From contig NZ_AP014624.1 in NCBI RefSeq assembly GCF_000829375.1, positions 310,001 to 374,000 of the forward strand: a stretch of DNA of 64,000 bases, in the 5' to 3' direction. Shown here piece by piece: positions 33,909 through 43,846 of the stretch (position 1 is its first letter; each line of letters starts with the position of its first letter). This stretch comes from Chryseobacterium sp. StRB126 (lineage in GTDB: Bacteria; Bacteroidota; Bacteroidia; Flavobacteriales; Weeksellaceae). The notes below the pieces were generated by a model that worked only from the letters and a program-made list of their open reading frames with translations, was not told the DNA's origin and ran no database searches. A program made the position numbers and the translations under genes.

Positions 33909-36140
33909 TTATTTTACAGGTTTGCTTCCCATTACAAATCTCAGCTCACCACCGTTCATGATATCACTGTGGTTCAGTTCCCAGCTCTTGTACTCTTTTC
34001 CGTTCAGGAACATTTTCTGTACATAGATATTTTTATCTGAAATTTTATCTGCAACTACCGTGAATGTTTTCCCATTTTCCAGCTGCAATGAAGCTTTCGG
34101 GAATTGAGGAGCTCCAATGGCATACACCGGTTTTCCCGGAGTTACAGGATAGAATCCTAATGAAGAGAAAATATACCATGCTGACATTTGTCCGCAGTCT
34201 TCGTTATTCACAATTCCATCAGGTTTGGCAGCATACATATTATCACGGATGTATTTTACCATTTTCTGTGTTTTGTAAGGGCTTCCTGCATAATTATACA
34301 GATAAGGAACATGATGTCCCGGCTCGTCTCCAAATCCTAAAGATCCGATGAATCCCGAAATGTCAACATGCTGCTCTCCCTCCATTTTAAGATTTTCAGT
34401 AAATGTTTTATCCAGTTTTTCTTCAAATCCTTTCTTCCCACCGTACAGATTCATCATTTCATCAATCTGATGGGGAACAAAGAAATCATATGCCCAGATA
34501 TTTCCGGAAACCCAGTGTGGCTGAAGTTTCTTCCAGTCATTAAGAGTAAAGTCTGTTAAGAATTTGCCATCTTTCTGTCTTGGCCAAAAGTGATTATTTT
34601 CTTTATTGAAAGTATTCAGAAAGTTCATTGAACGTTTTTTGTACACTTCTGCTTCATTTTTCTTTCCTAGTTTTTCTGCCAACTGTTGGATACACCAATC
34701 GTCATAAGAATATTCTAAGGTTGCCGAAACAGAGGCTCCGTTTTCTGAAGGAGTATACCCAAGTTTAATATAATCATTAAGGCCGCCACCACCATCGCTG
34801 CTGCTCATTTTATCAGTAAGAGAAGCATCTTTCATAGCTGCAAATGCTTTTTCAGGGTCAATACCAGGTACTCCTTTTGAAATAGCATCCCAAATTACGG
34901 ATGCACTGTGATAGCCCAACATACAGAAGTTATCATATCCGCATAGTTCCCAAATTGGCATGTGATCCTTACGATCTGTATATCTGCTGATGAGAGAGTT
35001 GGCAAATTCTTTTGTATGTTTCTGATCCATAATGGTCAGCAATGGGTGAGTTGCTCGGAATCCGTCCCAGTATGAATATGTACTGTAATTCGTAAACCAT
35101 TTTGTATTCATATTTTCCTGAGCAGCTACATAATCTCCGTTCACGTCCATATAAAGGTTCGGAGCGATAAATGTGTGATATACTCCTGTGTAGAATATCT
35201 TTCTCTGATTATCTGTACCTCCGGTTACCTGAAATCTTCCAATAAGGTCGCGCCATGTCTTTTGTGCGGTTTCTTTCGCTTTTGCAAAATCCACGTTTTT
35301 TGCTTCCGCATCAAAGTTTTCCTGAGCATTTTCCGTGCTTACCGGAGATAGAGATACTTTCACTTCAATACTTTCCTGATCTTCCGTAGCGAATCTTACA
35401 AATGCTTTTGCATCTTTAGCCAACGCAATTTTTTCGTTATCTTTTATTTTTCCTTCAGCATACACTCCATAAGATTTAAATGGTTTGGAAAACTCCATCA
35501 CAAAATAAGCAAATCTCTTTCCGCCCCAGCCGTTGCTATAACAATATCCTTTAATCTTGTTATTGCCTTCAATACTTACCAATGTGTGATAAATATTTCC
35601 GAAGATCTTATTCGTAGGATCAATAATGATATTAGCTTCATCAGTCTTCGGAAAGGTATATTTGTGAAATCCTACTCTTGGAGAAGCTGTAAGTTCTGCT
35701 TTAACTCCATAGCTGTCCAGCATTACGGAATAATATCCCGGTGCTGCAGTTTCTTTATCATGAGTGAATGCTGAGCGGTATCCTGTTTCAGGCTTATCTT
35801 CTGACCCCGGAACCATTTTTACCTGCCCTACCGTTGGCATCACCAGAATATCTCCAAGATCTGCCCAACCAGTTCCGCTAAGGTGATTATGACTGAATCC
35901 CATGATCGTTTTGCTGCTGTAATGATATCCGGAACACCAGTCCCAGTCTCCACTTTTGGTATTCTGATCCGGACTCAGCTGAATCATCCCGAAGGGTGTA
36001 GTGGCCCCCGGAAATGTATGCCCGTGCCCTCCTGTTCCAATGAATGGGTCTACCCAGGATAAAATGTCATTTTTATTTTGCTGGGCGTTGGTTATGGAAA
36101 TCAGAGAGGTAAAAAAGCAGATCAACAATTCTTTTTTCAT
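33909..36140 (-). CDS. GH92-family glycosidase lacking the usual acid Glu (copy B)
   Basis: 743 residues from the ATG at 36140 (signal peptide MKKELLICFFTSLISITNAQ); an in-frame ATG 20 codons upstream precedes it without signal character. GH92 blocks are clear: SWVDPFIGTGGHGHTFPGAT, SYWDGFRATHPLL, PGHHVPYLYNYAG and NNEDCGQMSAWYIFSSLGFYPV. At the position of the family's general-acid motif (E in EGNxW; Glu534 in copy A) it reads WVSGNIW with Ser545. In GH92, enzymes acting on mannose-phosphate diesters are known to lack this Glu, so it may be a phospho-uncapping enzyme rather than an ordinary mannosidase. Lies between GH130 and GH125. Confidence 0.9.
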   Translation of the reverse strand: MKKELLICFFTSLISITNAQQNKNDILSWVDPFIGTGGHGHTFPGATTPFGMIQLSPDQNTKSGDWDWCSGYHYSSKTIMGFSHNHLSGTGWADLGDILVMPTVGQVKMVPGSEDKPETGYRSAFTHDKETAAPGYYSVMLDSYGVKAELTASPRVGFHKYTFPKTDEANIIIDPTNKIFGNIYHTLVSIEGNNKIKGYCYSNGWGGKRFAYFVMEFSKPFKSYGVYAEGKIKDNEKIALAKDAKAFVRFATEDQESIEVKVSLSPVSTENAQENFDAEAKNVDFAKAKETAQKTWRDLIGRFQVTGGTDNQRKIFYTGVYHTFIAPNLYMDVNGDYVAAQENMNTKWFTNYSTYSYWDGFRATHPLLTIMDQKHTKEFANSLISRYTDRKDHMPIWELCGYDNFCMLGYHSASVIWDAISKGVPGIDPEKAFAAMKDASLTDKMSSSDGGGGLNDYIKLGYTPSENGASVSATLEYSYDDWCIQQLAEKLGKKNEAEVYKKRSMNFLNTFNKENNHFWPRQKDGKFLTDFTLNDWKKLQPHWVSGNIWAYDFFVPHQIDEMMNLYGGKKGFEEKLDKTFTENLKMEGEQHVDISGFIGSLGFGDEPGHHVPYLYNYAGSPYKTQKMVKYIRDNMYAAKPDGIVNNEDCGQMSAWYIFSSLGFYPVTPGKPVYAIGAPQFPKASLQLENGKTFTVVADKISDKNIYVQKMFLNGKEYKSWELNHSDIMNGGELRFVMGSKPVK

Positions 36141-36265
36141 GATAAGAGGTATCAGGGATTTTTTAAAATTTAAAAGGTGGTTTAAAATTATGAAAACCAT
36201 TATAAACTTCCCAAAAATGGGAAAAATAAACGAATTTACATGCCTTTAAAACTTACATCATTCAC

Positions 36266-37237
36266 TTATATTGAATTCTTTTTCATAAAATCGATAATTT
36301 CTGAAATATATCCGAAAGCAATAGCTACTACAGTATCAGCAGCTCCATAATATACGGTCACTTTATCGCCTTCTGTTAATGCTGCACAAGGGAAAACCAC
36401 GTTAGGCACATCGCCTGTAAGTTCATACAACTCTGCCGGAGCTAATAAATAAGGTTTTGTTCTGTACAATACTTTCGTAGGATCCTCAAGATCAAGCAAA
36501 GCTGCTCCCATTGAGTATCTGAAACCTCTACAGGTATTGATTACTCCATGATAGAAAAGCAGCCACCCTTCTTCTGTTCTGATAGGAACCGGCCCGCCAC
36601 CGATCTTTGTACACTGCCATGCACTGTCCTCGAAAGGCGTTACTTTCATTACACAACGGTGTTCTCCCCAATATTTCATATCAGGACTGTAACTGATATA
36701 AATATCTCCGAAAGGGGTATGCCCGTTATCACTCGGACGGCTCAACATGGCATATTTACCATTGATCTTTTCTGGAAACAAAACCCCATTTCTGTTAAAA
36801 GGCAGGAATGCATTTTCGCATTGGAAAAATTCTTTAAAATCAAAAGTATACCCAATTCCAATGGTAGGTCCGTTATATCCATTACACCATGTGATCCAAT
36901 ACCGGTCTTCGATAAAGGTAACTCGGGGATCATATTTGTAATCGGATTCAATCATATCGGTATTTCCTGCCTGCATTTCAATAGGATCGTGATTGATTTC
37001 CCAATTGATTCCGTCTTTACTGAACCCTGCAAAAATGTTCATCTGCACCGCTTTATTGTCGCAACGGAACACTCCGGCAAATCCGTCTTCGAATGGAATT
37101 ACGGCGCTGTTGAATACACTGTTGGAGGTAGGTATTGCATATCTGTTAATGATCGGGTTTTCGGAAAACCTCCACATGATATCATTACAATCTTCCGGGC
37201 GATCCTGCCAAGGGATCATTACTGATTGAGCTGTCAT
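36266..37237 (-). CDS. GH130 beta-1,4-mannoside phosphorylase
   Basis: Phosphorolyses beta-1,4-mannosides; in N-glycan loci the substrate is Man-beta-1,4-GlcNAc, giving mannose-1-phosphate and GlcNAc. 323 residues without a signal peptide, so cytoplasmic. Five-bladed propeller with [61 protein letters not shown] and [22 protein letters not shown]. The length and the [15 protein letters not shown] end resemble the GH130_2 group, which includes the N-glycan enzymes. It follows the MFS permease gene by 34 bases, supporting import of the disaccharide before cleavage. Confidence 0.92.
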   Translation of the reverse strand: MTAQSVMIPWQDRPEDCNDIMWRFSENPIINRYAIPTSNSVFNSAVIPFEDGFAGVFRCDNKAVQMNIFAGFSKDGINWEINHDPIEMQAGNTDMIESDYKYDPRVTFIEDRYWITWCNGYNGPTIGIGYTFDFKEFFQCENAFLPFNRNGVLFPEKINGKYAMLSRPSDNGHTPFGDIYISYSPDMKYWGEHRCVMKVTPFEDSAWQCTKIGGGPVPIRTEEGWLLFYHGVINTCRGFRYSMGAALLDLEDPTKVLYRTKPYLLAPAELYELTGDVPNVVFPCAALTEGDKVTVYYGAADTVVAIAFGYISEIIDFMKKNSI

Positions 37238-37271
37238 AAAGTATTTTTACTTTTTATTTAAAATTTGTTTA

Positions 37272-38570
37272 TTAATTGATAGGTTCTTCCTTTTGATTTT
37301 CTGAATAAGGGAAAGGTACAAACAGGGTGACAAGAAACGCAGGAATTGTAGCAATCAGCACCCAGATAAAGAACATTTTATATCCGATCCAGTCACTAAT
37401 CATCCCACTGAACATCCCCGGAATCATTACTCCAAGGTTCATAATTCCTGTTGCAAAGGCATAATGGGCTGTTTTATGTTTTCCGGGAGCAATCTGCTGC
37501 ATCATATAAAGCATTAACCCCACAAAACCGAATCCGTAACCGAAATATTCTACTACAACAGCAATTCCTACGGGTAAAAGATCCACCGGCTGATAATAAG
37601 CCAGTAATGCATATACCACAAATGGAATATTGAATGCACAGCAAAGCCATATCAAAGATTTCTTCAATCCACGGGCTGAAATAAAATATCCAGCTAAAAC
37701 AGAACCCAGAATAAACGCTGCAGAACCATACGTTCCATAGATAAGCCCGATATCTGAAGTTGATAATCCTAGCCCTCCTGAAGTTCTTGGTGCTTTAAAA
37801 AATAAAGGCGCAATTTTTATGGCGAATCCCTCTGCAAAGCGATACAAAATAATGAACAGGATACACCACAGTATTTTCTTTTTGGTAAAGAAAGAGGTAA
37901 TGACTTCCAACAATTCTTTACGGACATTTCCTGCGGTCTTTTCATCTTTCTGAGCCTCTTTATCTTCTTTAGGCAAAATCAGATAGTGATAAATGGCTAA
38001 CGCAAAGAATAATAATGCATAGATTATCATAATGATCATCCAGGCATTGGTAACTCCTTTTGTTTTTTCTAAAACTCCGGCCACATACACTAAAGCACCA
38101 CTGCTGATAATTTTGGCAAGGTTATAAAATGCTCCCTGCCAACCAATGTATTTGGCCTGTTCCTTATTGGTAAGAAAACCAATATAGGTTCCGTCTGCTA
38201 CTACATCATGGGTAGCTCCACAAAATGCAACTAATGCAAAAAGAGCAATGCTGTATTTGAAAAAATCATGCATAGGCAGACTTAATGCAACGAGAGCAAA
38301 CAGAATTCCTATGGCAAACTGGGTAGTAACAACAAAGAATTTTTTGGTTTTATAGATTTCCAAAAAAGGGCTCCAGAGTGGCTTTAACGTCCATGAAAAC
38401 ATGATAAGAGCCGTCCAAAAAGTGATCTGTGAATCCGAAACACCCATGTCTTTATACATAATTCCTGAAACTGCATTAATGGTTACAAAGGGCACACCCA
38501 TTGCAAAATATAATGTGGATATCCAGAGAATAGGCTGAATCCGACGGGTTCCGGAGTTGTTTTTTCCCAT
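37272..38570 (-). CDS. MFS permease, AmpG-like, probably for the N-glycan core disaccharide
   Basis: 432 residues with about twelve hydrophobic helices and a central charged loop (LPKEDKEAQKDEKTAGNVRKE). The N-terminus PILWISTLYFAMGVPFVTIN and the mid-helix FCGATHDVVADGTYIG resemble the AmpG/SLC33-type MFS branch. Its place between SusCD and the cytoplasmic GH130 suggests inner-membrane uptake of Man-beta-1,4-GlcNAc or of the trimmed glycan; that is inference. The 151-base gap after susD contains no good terminator. Confidence 0.84.
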   Translation of the reverse strand: MGKNNSGTRRIQPILWISTLYFAMGVPFVTINAVSGIMYKDMGVSDSQITFWTALIMFSWTLKPLWSPFLEIYKTKKFFVVTTQFAIGILFALVALSLPMHDFFKYSIALFALVAFCGATHDVVADGTYIGFLTNKEQAKYIGWQGAFYNLAKIISSGALVYVAGVLEKTKGVTNAWMIIMIIYALLFFALAIYHYLILPKEDKEAQKDEKTAGNVRKELLEVITSFFTKKKILWCILFIILYRFAEGFAIKIAPLFFKAPRTSGGLGLSTSDIGLIYGTYGSAAFILGSVLAGYFISARGLKKSLIWLCCAFNIPFVVYALLAYYQPVDLLPVGIAVVVEYFGYGFGFVGLMLYMMQQIAPGKHKTAHYAFATGIMNLGVMIPGMFSGMISDWIGYKMFFIWVLIATIPAFLVTLFVPFPYSENQKEEPIN

Positions 38571-38721
38571 ATTTAAAAATAAAATTCAAAAGAAAAAGAG
38601 AACATCTCAGGTTCATTCTGGCTAAAAAACGAAACTATAAATTTTTTGGAGATCCTACGCTCACCCCCTACCTGAATGATTATCCTTTATGAGATGTCTC
38701 TGTATTATTGAAGTGATTTGA

Positions 38722-40359
38722 TTATTTTTTATCCCACCATAGCTTGGTAGCTCCGTTATCCGGGCCGCCTAATTGCTGAACTGCCTGTGAGTAATTAAAA
38801 GTTGAATTTTTTGTATCATTTGTAAACGGAATTCTTCTGATCATCTGATCTGTGCTAATTAGTCCTCCACTATCATTTTTTCTGACCTTGAATAAAACCG
38901 GATATCCTGTTCTTCTTTGTTCAGCCCATGCTTCAGGACCATCCGGGTAAAGGGCCAACCATTTTTGAGTAATGATTCTTTCCAATTTCTTCTCGTTAGA
39001 ATCGCTGTTGTTCCAAGCAATTGTTATCGTACTTAATTGAGAATCTCCGGCAAGGATGTTATTGGCTGCATTTTTAGGATCAATATAAGGAGCTTCTGTA
39101 GAAACATTATCTGCAAGATAAGCCGCTACATCAGAACTTTTCCCCCATTCTCCAAAGGACTGTTGAACGCCGGTTGTATAATTAGTCTGGATGTCACCTG
39201 CTCCCGCATATCCTCTGAGAGCCGCTTCAGCTTTCAGGAACCAGGTTTCAGCAGCAGTAAATAATTTGAATTTTCCATCACTACTTGAGAAATAATCTCC
39301 ACTTGCAGATCTTGCAGCAGGTTGGGAATAACCACCATAGGTTGGTTTCCCATTAATTAAATCAATTCCTTGACGTATTCCTATATATTGTGGCTTATTA
39401 TTTACAAATGTTGCCGGATCTGTTGCCGGATTAGCGTACGCAGCAAGCCTGGGATCTTTAAAACCATTCATATAAGCCATTATTGGAGCTCCAATATAAC
39501 AGTCACCCCACGAATAGATAATAAAACTTAATTCATGCTGACCAACACTTATCAATGCATTGTCTGCATTATCAGAGATTAATCCTGCGGACGAAGCAAA
39601 GACTTCCTCAGCATATTTTTTTGATTTTGCCGGATCAGCATAGCTCATACGCAAAGCAAATCTCAGTTTAAGAGAGTTGGCTAATTTTGCCCACTTGGCG
39701 ATGTCTCCACCATAGATCAAATCTGCTTTTTTCACAACACTTTTATCTTCTACATTCTGTGTTGCTGAAGTATTTTGTACTTTTTGCAAATCAGAAATGG
39801 CAATGCTAAGATCATTAATAAAATTGTTGTAGGCGTCCTGTTGAGAATCGAAATCTGTAACCCCGTTTGCATTAGGAGTGTCATATTTACTGTATACTAC
39901 TGGTCCATGGCGGTCTGAAACTCTTGCCGCCGTAAGGATTTTCAATATTTTTTTAACGGCGAAAGTTGCAGTAAAATCTATCCCTGGATAGTTATTTTTT
40001 GCAGCGTTATCAATGATAATAGAATTATTAAAAGTATCCTGCTGTTTCGAAATGATCCTATTGTTCCAGTTATCCATCATTAGATAAGTAAGATTATTTG
40101 TACCTCCATTAAACTGTGATGCTGTACTAAACATTCCACTATACATATCTGCATTGAGATTGGTAGCTAACTGATAATCTGCTTGAAAACCTCTTTGCAT
40201 GGATTTCATAGGATCTACAATTGCCTTAAAGTCTGCATAAAAATTTTCCGGACCGCCAACCTTCTCTTGATTAAACTGTTCAAAATCTCCGGTACAACTG
40301 GAGGCAGAGAGAAACACTGCCATTCCAAGCATATAGGTTTTTATATTAATTATTTTCAT
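38722..40359 (-). CDS. susD: SusD/RagB-family glycan-binding lipoprotein
   Basis: Surface lipoprotein that caps the SusC channel and binds the glycan. 545 residues; lipoprotein signal with Cys22 (MAVFLSASSC). TPR-rich SusD features follow, such as DFEQFNQEKVGG, WAKLANSLKLRFALRMSYADP, TAAETWFLKAEAALRG and ITQKWLALYPDGPEAWAEQRRTGYPVL near the end. The susD symbol denotes the family, not starch specificity. It begins 14 bases after the susC stop, the standard pairing. Confidence 0.93.
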   Translation of the reverse strand: MKIINIKTYMLGMAVFLSASSCTGDFEQFNQEKVGGPENFYADFKAIVDPMKSMQRGFQADYQLATNLNADMYSGMFSTASQFNGGTNNLTYLMMDNWNNRIISKQQDTFNNSIIIDNAAKNNYPGIDFTATFAVKKILKILTAARVSDRHGPVVYSKYDTPNANGVTDFDSQQDAYNNFINDLSIAISDLQKVQNTSATQNVEDKSVVKKADLIYGGDIAKWAKLANSLKLRFALRMSYADPAKSKKYAEEVFASSAGLISDNADNALISVGQHELSFIIYSWGDCYIGAPIMAYMNGFKDPRLAAYANPATDPATFVNNKPQYIGIRQGIDLINGKPTYGGYSQPAARSASGDYFSSSDGKFKLFTAAETWFLKAEAALRGYAGAGDIQTNYTTGVQQSFGEWGKSSDVAAYLADNVSTEAPYIDPKNAANNILAGDSQLSTITIAWNNSDSNEKKLERIITQKWLALYPDGPEAWAEQRRTGYPVLFKVRKNDSGGLISTDQMIRRIPFTNDTKNSTFNYSQAVQQLGGPDNGATKLWWDKK

Positions 40360-40373
40360 TGTAGTATTGTAAT

Positions 40374-43337
40374 TTAGAAGTTAGCTTTTAGCGATAATCC
40401 AATAGATCTGGTAATAGGTATACCAAAAGAATCCACTCCTACCCCCCCAGGTGTGTTTCCTGAAACCTGCTCAGGATCAAACGGTGCTTTTTTATAAAAG
40501 AAAAATAGATTTGTTCCCACGATACTTACCGTTGCATTCCTCAGGTAGCTAGAGTTAATATCAAAAGTATATCCTATAGATGCCTGACGCAATCTTACAG
40601 TGGTTGCGCTGTAGATATAGGCTTCATCAATTCCTGCTCCTTCCTGATTTGCGCCTACCGCTTTATAATAAGCTTGGGCATCAGTTAACCCAGTATAGGC
40701 ACCTCCTGCATTTGGAGTTCCTGGTGCATATACCGCATTCGGAATAGATACTCCACCCGCATCCCTGGCAGAAGCACTGTTCTGGCTTACCCCAAGCATA
40801 TCATTTGCTTTTTCTGTAAGAGACAGAACCTGACCTCCGAACTTCCCATCAATAAGAAAAGAGATCCCCAATTTTCCAATATTAAAAGAGTTATTAAACC
40901 CTAACATAAACTTAGGGTTCGGATTACCCAAATAACCAATTTGTTGTTTATCTGCTATTGGCTTTCCCTGAGCATCTACTAAAATTCTTCCCTGGCCATC
41001 TCTCAGGAACTTAATACCATAGATATCTCCGAAAGACCCGCCAACTCTAAGTTTTGTATAAGCTCCACCACCAGTAAGCGCAAGGAGCAAATCTTCCTTA
41101 ACATTTAATCGATCAGGAAATAATTCTACAATTTTGTTTTTGTTTGCAGAACCATTTAAACTGGCCGTCCAACCTAATTTTTCTGAATCCAATATTTTAT
41201 AGGATAGAGAAGCTTCAAAACCTGTATTTTGTATCTTTCCAGCATTTACATAGTATGAACCAGACGGCAACCCTCCTAAGTTAGAAGAAATGGTAATAGG
41301 TAAAAGCTGGTTGGTTGCATTTGAATTGTAATAAGTGATATCAAAACTTAACCGGTTTTTAAACAATCTTAATTCAGTACCAACTTCAAAAGTTTTATTA
41401 AGCTCTGGCTTTACAAATAATTCCTTGAAAGCTGGATCTGTCACAAGTGAATATTTAGGATATATAATCTGACCGGCATCAACAATATATCCATAAGCAG
41501 TATTATATGGATTTGTTGCAGTTGTTAAATTGGGAGGCAATCCTAATCCTACGGTAGCATAGGAACCTCTTATTTTCCAAAAGCTAATGGCTTCAGGAAG
41601 TTTAAAAATTGAAGATAATACAGCATTAGCACCCACAGATTCATAATCATATCCACTGGTTCCTGTATAAGCCAAACTGGAATCCCAGTCATTTCTAAAA
41701 GTCATATCCACAAAGAACATATTTTTATACCCCAAAGATGCACTTGCAAAAACCGACTGGATTTGTTTTTTAGTACTATAAATTATATTATGAAAGCCAT
41801 CTCCTACCCCTCTGTTTACATTCCATTGCAGATTACTTACAGTAAACAAATTTGGAGCTGCTAAATAGGCATTATCAATTTCTGTAACTGTATTTCTTGA
41901 AGTATTGATACTTCCTCCTACTGTAAAATCTAATGAAATGTCTTCACTTAATTTTGGACTCCCTACCAATAAAACATCCCCATAAGTAGAAGAGTTTTCG
42001 TATTTATTTTGAAGAAATCTTCCATTTTCTCCATTGCTCGTTATAAGATTTGGATCAGAATATGCCGAAACGCCTCTTTGGCTATCCGTAATATTCCAGC
42101 TATAGTTCCCTCTTACTCTTGCTGACAACCATGGATTGATTTGATATGCCAATGATAAAGCACTATATGTATTTTTGTTATTAACAGTAACTTTATTTCT
42201 GTTTAATATCCAGTAAGGGTTTTGTGTTGCAGGGTTTCCATTGAACTTCCCGTCTGGTCCTATAGCCCACCAGTTTTGACCTGGCAATAATCTCGATTTA
42301 TCTATGTAGTAGTAGTTACTATTATTATATTGATCAAAATCTACTCCTCTTGGCAACCAGTATAAACCTACTAACGGTGAAAAAGAAACACCGGGAGTCT
42401 GTCTGTTGATACTGTTTTGTATAGAACCAATAAAATTAGCATCCAACGTTAATTTATCATTCAGATATTTACTGGAATTTCTAAAAGAGATGTTGTACTG
42501 ATCGAAATAAGAAGAAGGAACAATCCCTTTATTGGTAGTATTTCCTATTGAGAAATAATTTGTTGATTTTTCGGTTCCTGACTGGAAAGAAAGACTATTA
42601 ACCCATGTTGTACCTGTTTGCAGAAAGTCTTTTAAATAATCCTTAGAAGCTCCTTTTGCTCCCCAGCTTTCATTCGAAACACCAGGAGCCTGGCCAGAAA
42701 CTGCAGGATCATAAGAAAGATAACTATGCTGCAGCTTGGGAAGACTATATGCCTGATCTACTGTAAAACTTGTATTATAACTTATAGAGCTTTTACCTAC
42801 TTTTCCTTTTTTAGTGGTAATCAGAATAACGCCATTTCCCCCAATAGAGCCATAAAGAGCAGAAGCCGAAGCTCCTTTTAAGAAGTTGATGCTTTCAATG
42901 TCATCAGGATTGATGGAACTTAAAACATCTCCTGCGTCTGGCATTGTAGAATATTGGCTGGCCTCGGCAGATTTCCCAACACTGTTAATAATGGGAATAC
43001 CATCTATTACATATAGAGGCTGACTGCTACTTGCTGATTTATTCCCTCTCATTAAAACCCTAACCGAGCTTCCTACACCGTTAGTTCTATTGATCTGTAC
43101 ATTGGAAACTTTTCCACTGATAGAGTTTAAAAAATTGGGCGTTTTCACTTCTGTCAGCTCATCTCCGCCAATCTGCTGACTGGAATAAGTAAGAGCACGG
43201 GCCTGCTTTTTAATCCCCAAAGAGGTAACTACGACCTCCTGAATATCGGTTGTCTTCGTAGTGTCGGCCGCTTTTTTTTCCTGTGCAGTGGCAGAAAGGG
43301 AAAAAACAAATAGAACCGGTATAACTGCTTTTCTCAT
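40374..43337 (-). CDS. susC: SusC/RagA-family TonB-linked outer membrane transporter
   Basis: 987-residue outer-membrane glycan importer. Signal peptide ends at about ATAQ (residue 19). A TonB-box-like TTDIQEVVVTSLG lies directly after it, then the SusC plug signature (SISGKVSNVQINRTNGVGSS, VRVLMRGNKS, PLYVIDGIPI, SINPDDIESINFLKGASASALYGS, GGNGVILITTKKGK) and a barrel ending LSLKANF. The carboxypeptidase-D-like domain that usually precedes the plug is absent, and no extra sensor domain is present. Head gene of the locus, preceded by a 509-base AT-rich region; an AraC regulator lies upstream on the same strand. Confidence 0.95.
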   Translation of the reverse strand: MRKAVIPVLFVFSLSATAQEKKAADTTKTTDIQEVVVTSLGIKKQARALTYSSQQIGGDELTEVKTPNFLNSISGKVSNVQINRTNGVGSSVRVLMRGNKSASSSQPLYVIDGIPIINSVGKSAEASQYSTMPDAGDVLSSINPDDIESINFLKGASASALYGSIGGNGVILITTKKGKVGKSSISYNTSFTVDQAYSLPKLQHSYLSYDPAVSGQAPGVSNESWGAKGASKDYLKDFLQTGTTWVNSLSFQSGTEKSTNYFSIGNTTNKGIVPSSYFDQYNISFRNSSKYLNDKLTLDANFIGSIQNSINRQTPGVSFSPLVGLYWLPRGVDFDQYNNSNYYYIDKSRLLPGQNWWAIGPDGKFNGNPATQNPYWILNRNKVTVNNKNTYSALSLAYQINPWLSARVRGNYSWNITDSQRGVSAYSDPNLITSNGENGRFLQNKYENSSTYGDVLLVGSPKLSEDISLDFTVGGSINTSRNTVTEIDNAYLAAPNLFTVSNLQWNVNRGVGDGFHNIIYSTKKQIQSVFASASLGYKNMFFVDMTFRNDWDSSLAYTGTSGYDYESVGANAVLSSIFKLPEAISFWKIRGSYATVGLGLPPNLTTATNPYNTAYGYIVDAGQIIYPKYSLVTDPAFKELFVKPELNKTFEVGTELRLFKNRLSFDITYYNSNATNQLLPITISSNLGGLPSGSYYVNAGKIQNTGFEASLSYKILDSEKLGWTASLNGSANKNKIVELFPDRLNVKEDLLLALTGGGAYTKLRVGGSFGDIYGIKFLRDGQGRILVDAQGKPIADKQQIGYLGNPNPKFMLGFNNSFNIGKLGISFLIDGKFGGQVLSLTEKANDMLGVSQNSASARDAGGVSIPNAVYAPGTPNAGGAYTGLTDAQAYYKAVGANQEGAGIDEAYIYSATTVRLRQASIGYTFDINSSYLRNATVSIVGTNLFFFYKKAPFDPEQVSGNTPGGVGVDSFGIPITRSIGLSLKANF

Positions 43338-43846
43338 AAGGTTTAGATTAGTTAGATTTAATTGAGAATCAATGACATTACTTTATATTTTAATACTAAA
43401 AAGTTTATTGTTTTTTTAGCAATATTTTGCGGTTTATGTATTAAATTATTTAAAGTTTTGTTAAGATTTAATTCACATTAACAAATCTAAATTTTGTAAT
43501 CAGTCCGATATAATACTATTTTATCATAAAACGATATTATTTTTTCAGTGCTTTAATTTAACAATACATAAACAATTATATATCAATTAATTAAAATACA
43601 ATTACAGGAATTAAAAAAAGAGGAATTATTTTGTTTTTTTTAAAATTGAAATAAGAAAACACAATCTAGGAATCGGTTGTATTTTGAAACATAAAAATGA
43701 ACAATACTAGAGCTGAACATCGGTTTTTACATAGAGATTCTTCACCCAACTTCTGAACTACGTTCGCAGATCTTTAGTCTGTATTCAGAATGAGAGAAGA
43801 ATTTTATGAAAAACTTTCAAGCAGTAAAAAAATATCTGAAAAGAAA
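43338..43846 (-). promoter_or_regulatory. 509-base upstream region of susC
   Basis: Very AT-rich with no supported gene. A minus-strand TAGATTTG box at 43482-43489 would start a transcript with a leader of about 138 nt, in keeping with the long leaders common for susC genes. No -33 element was found at the expected spacing. The rest shows no clear repeat or RNA motif. Confidence 0.4.

Noticed and set aside
36548-37225. 225-codon plus-strand open frame
   Set aside because: Lies wholly antisense to the GH130 phosphorylase, which has all its family motifs; the antisense product has no domain pattern.
38599-38701. Inverted ACATCTCA/TGAGATGT pair in the susD-MFS gap considered as a terminator
   Set aside because: Arms are only 8 bases and about 80 bases apart, with no T run; too weak to claim.
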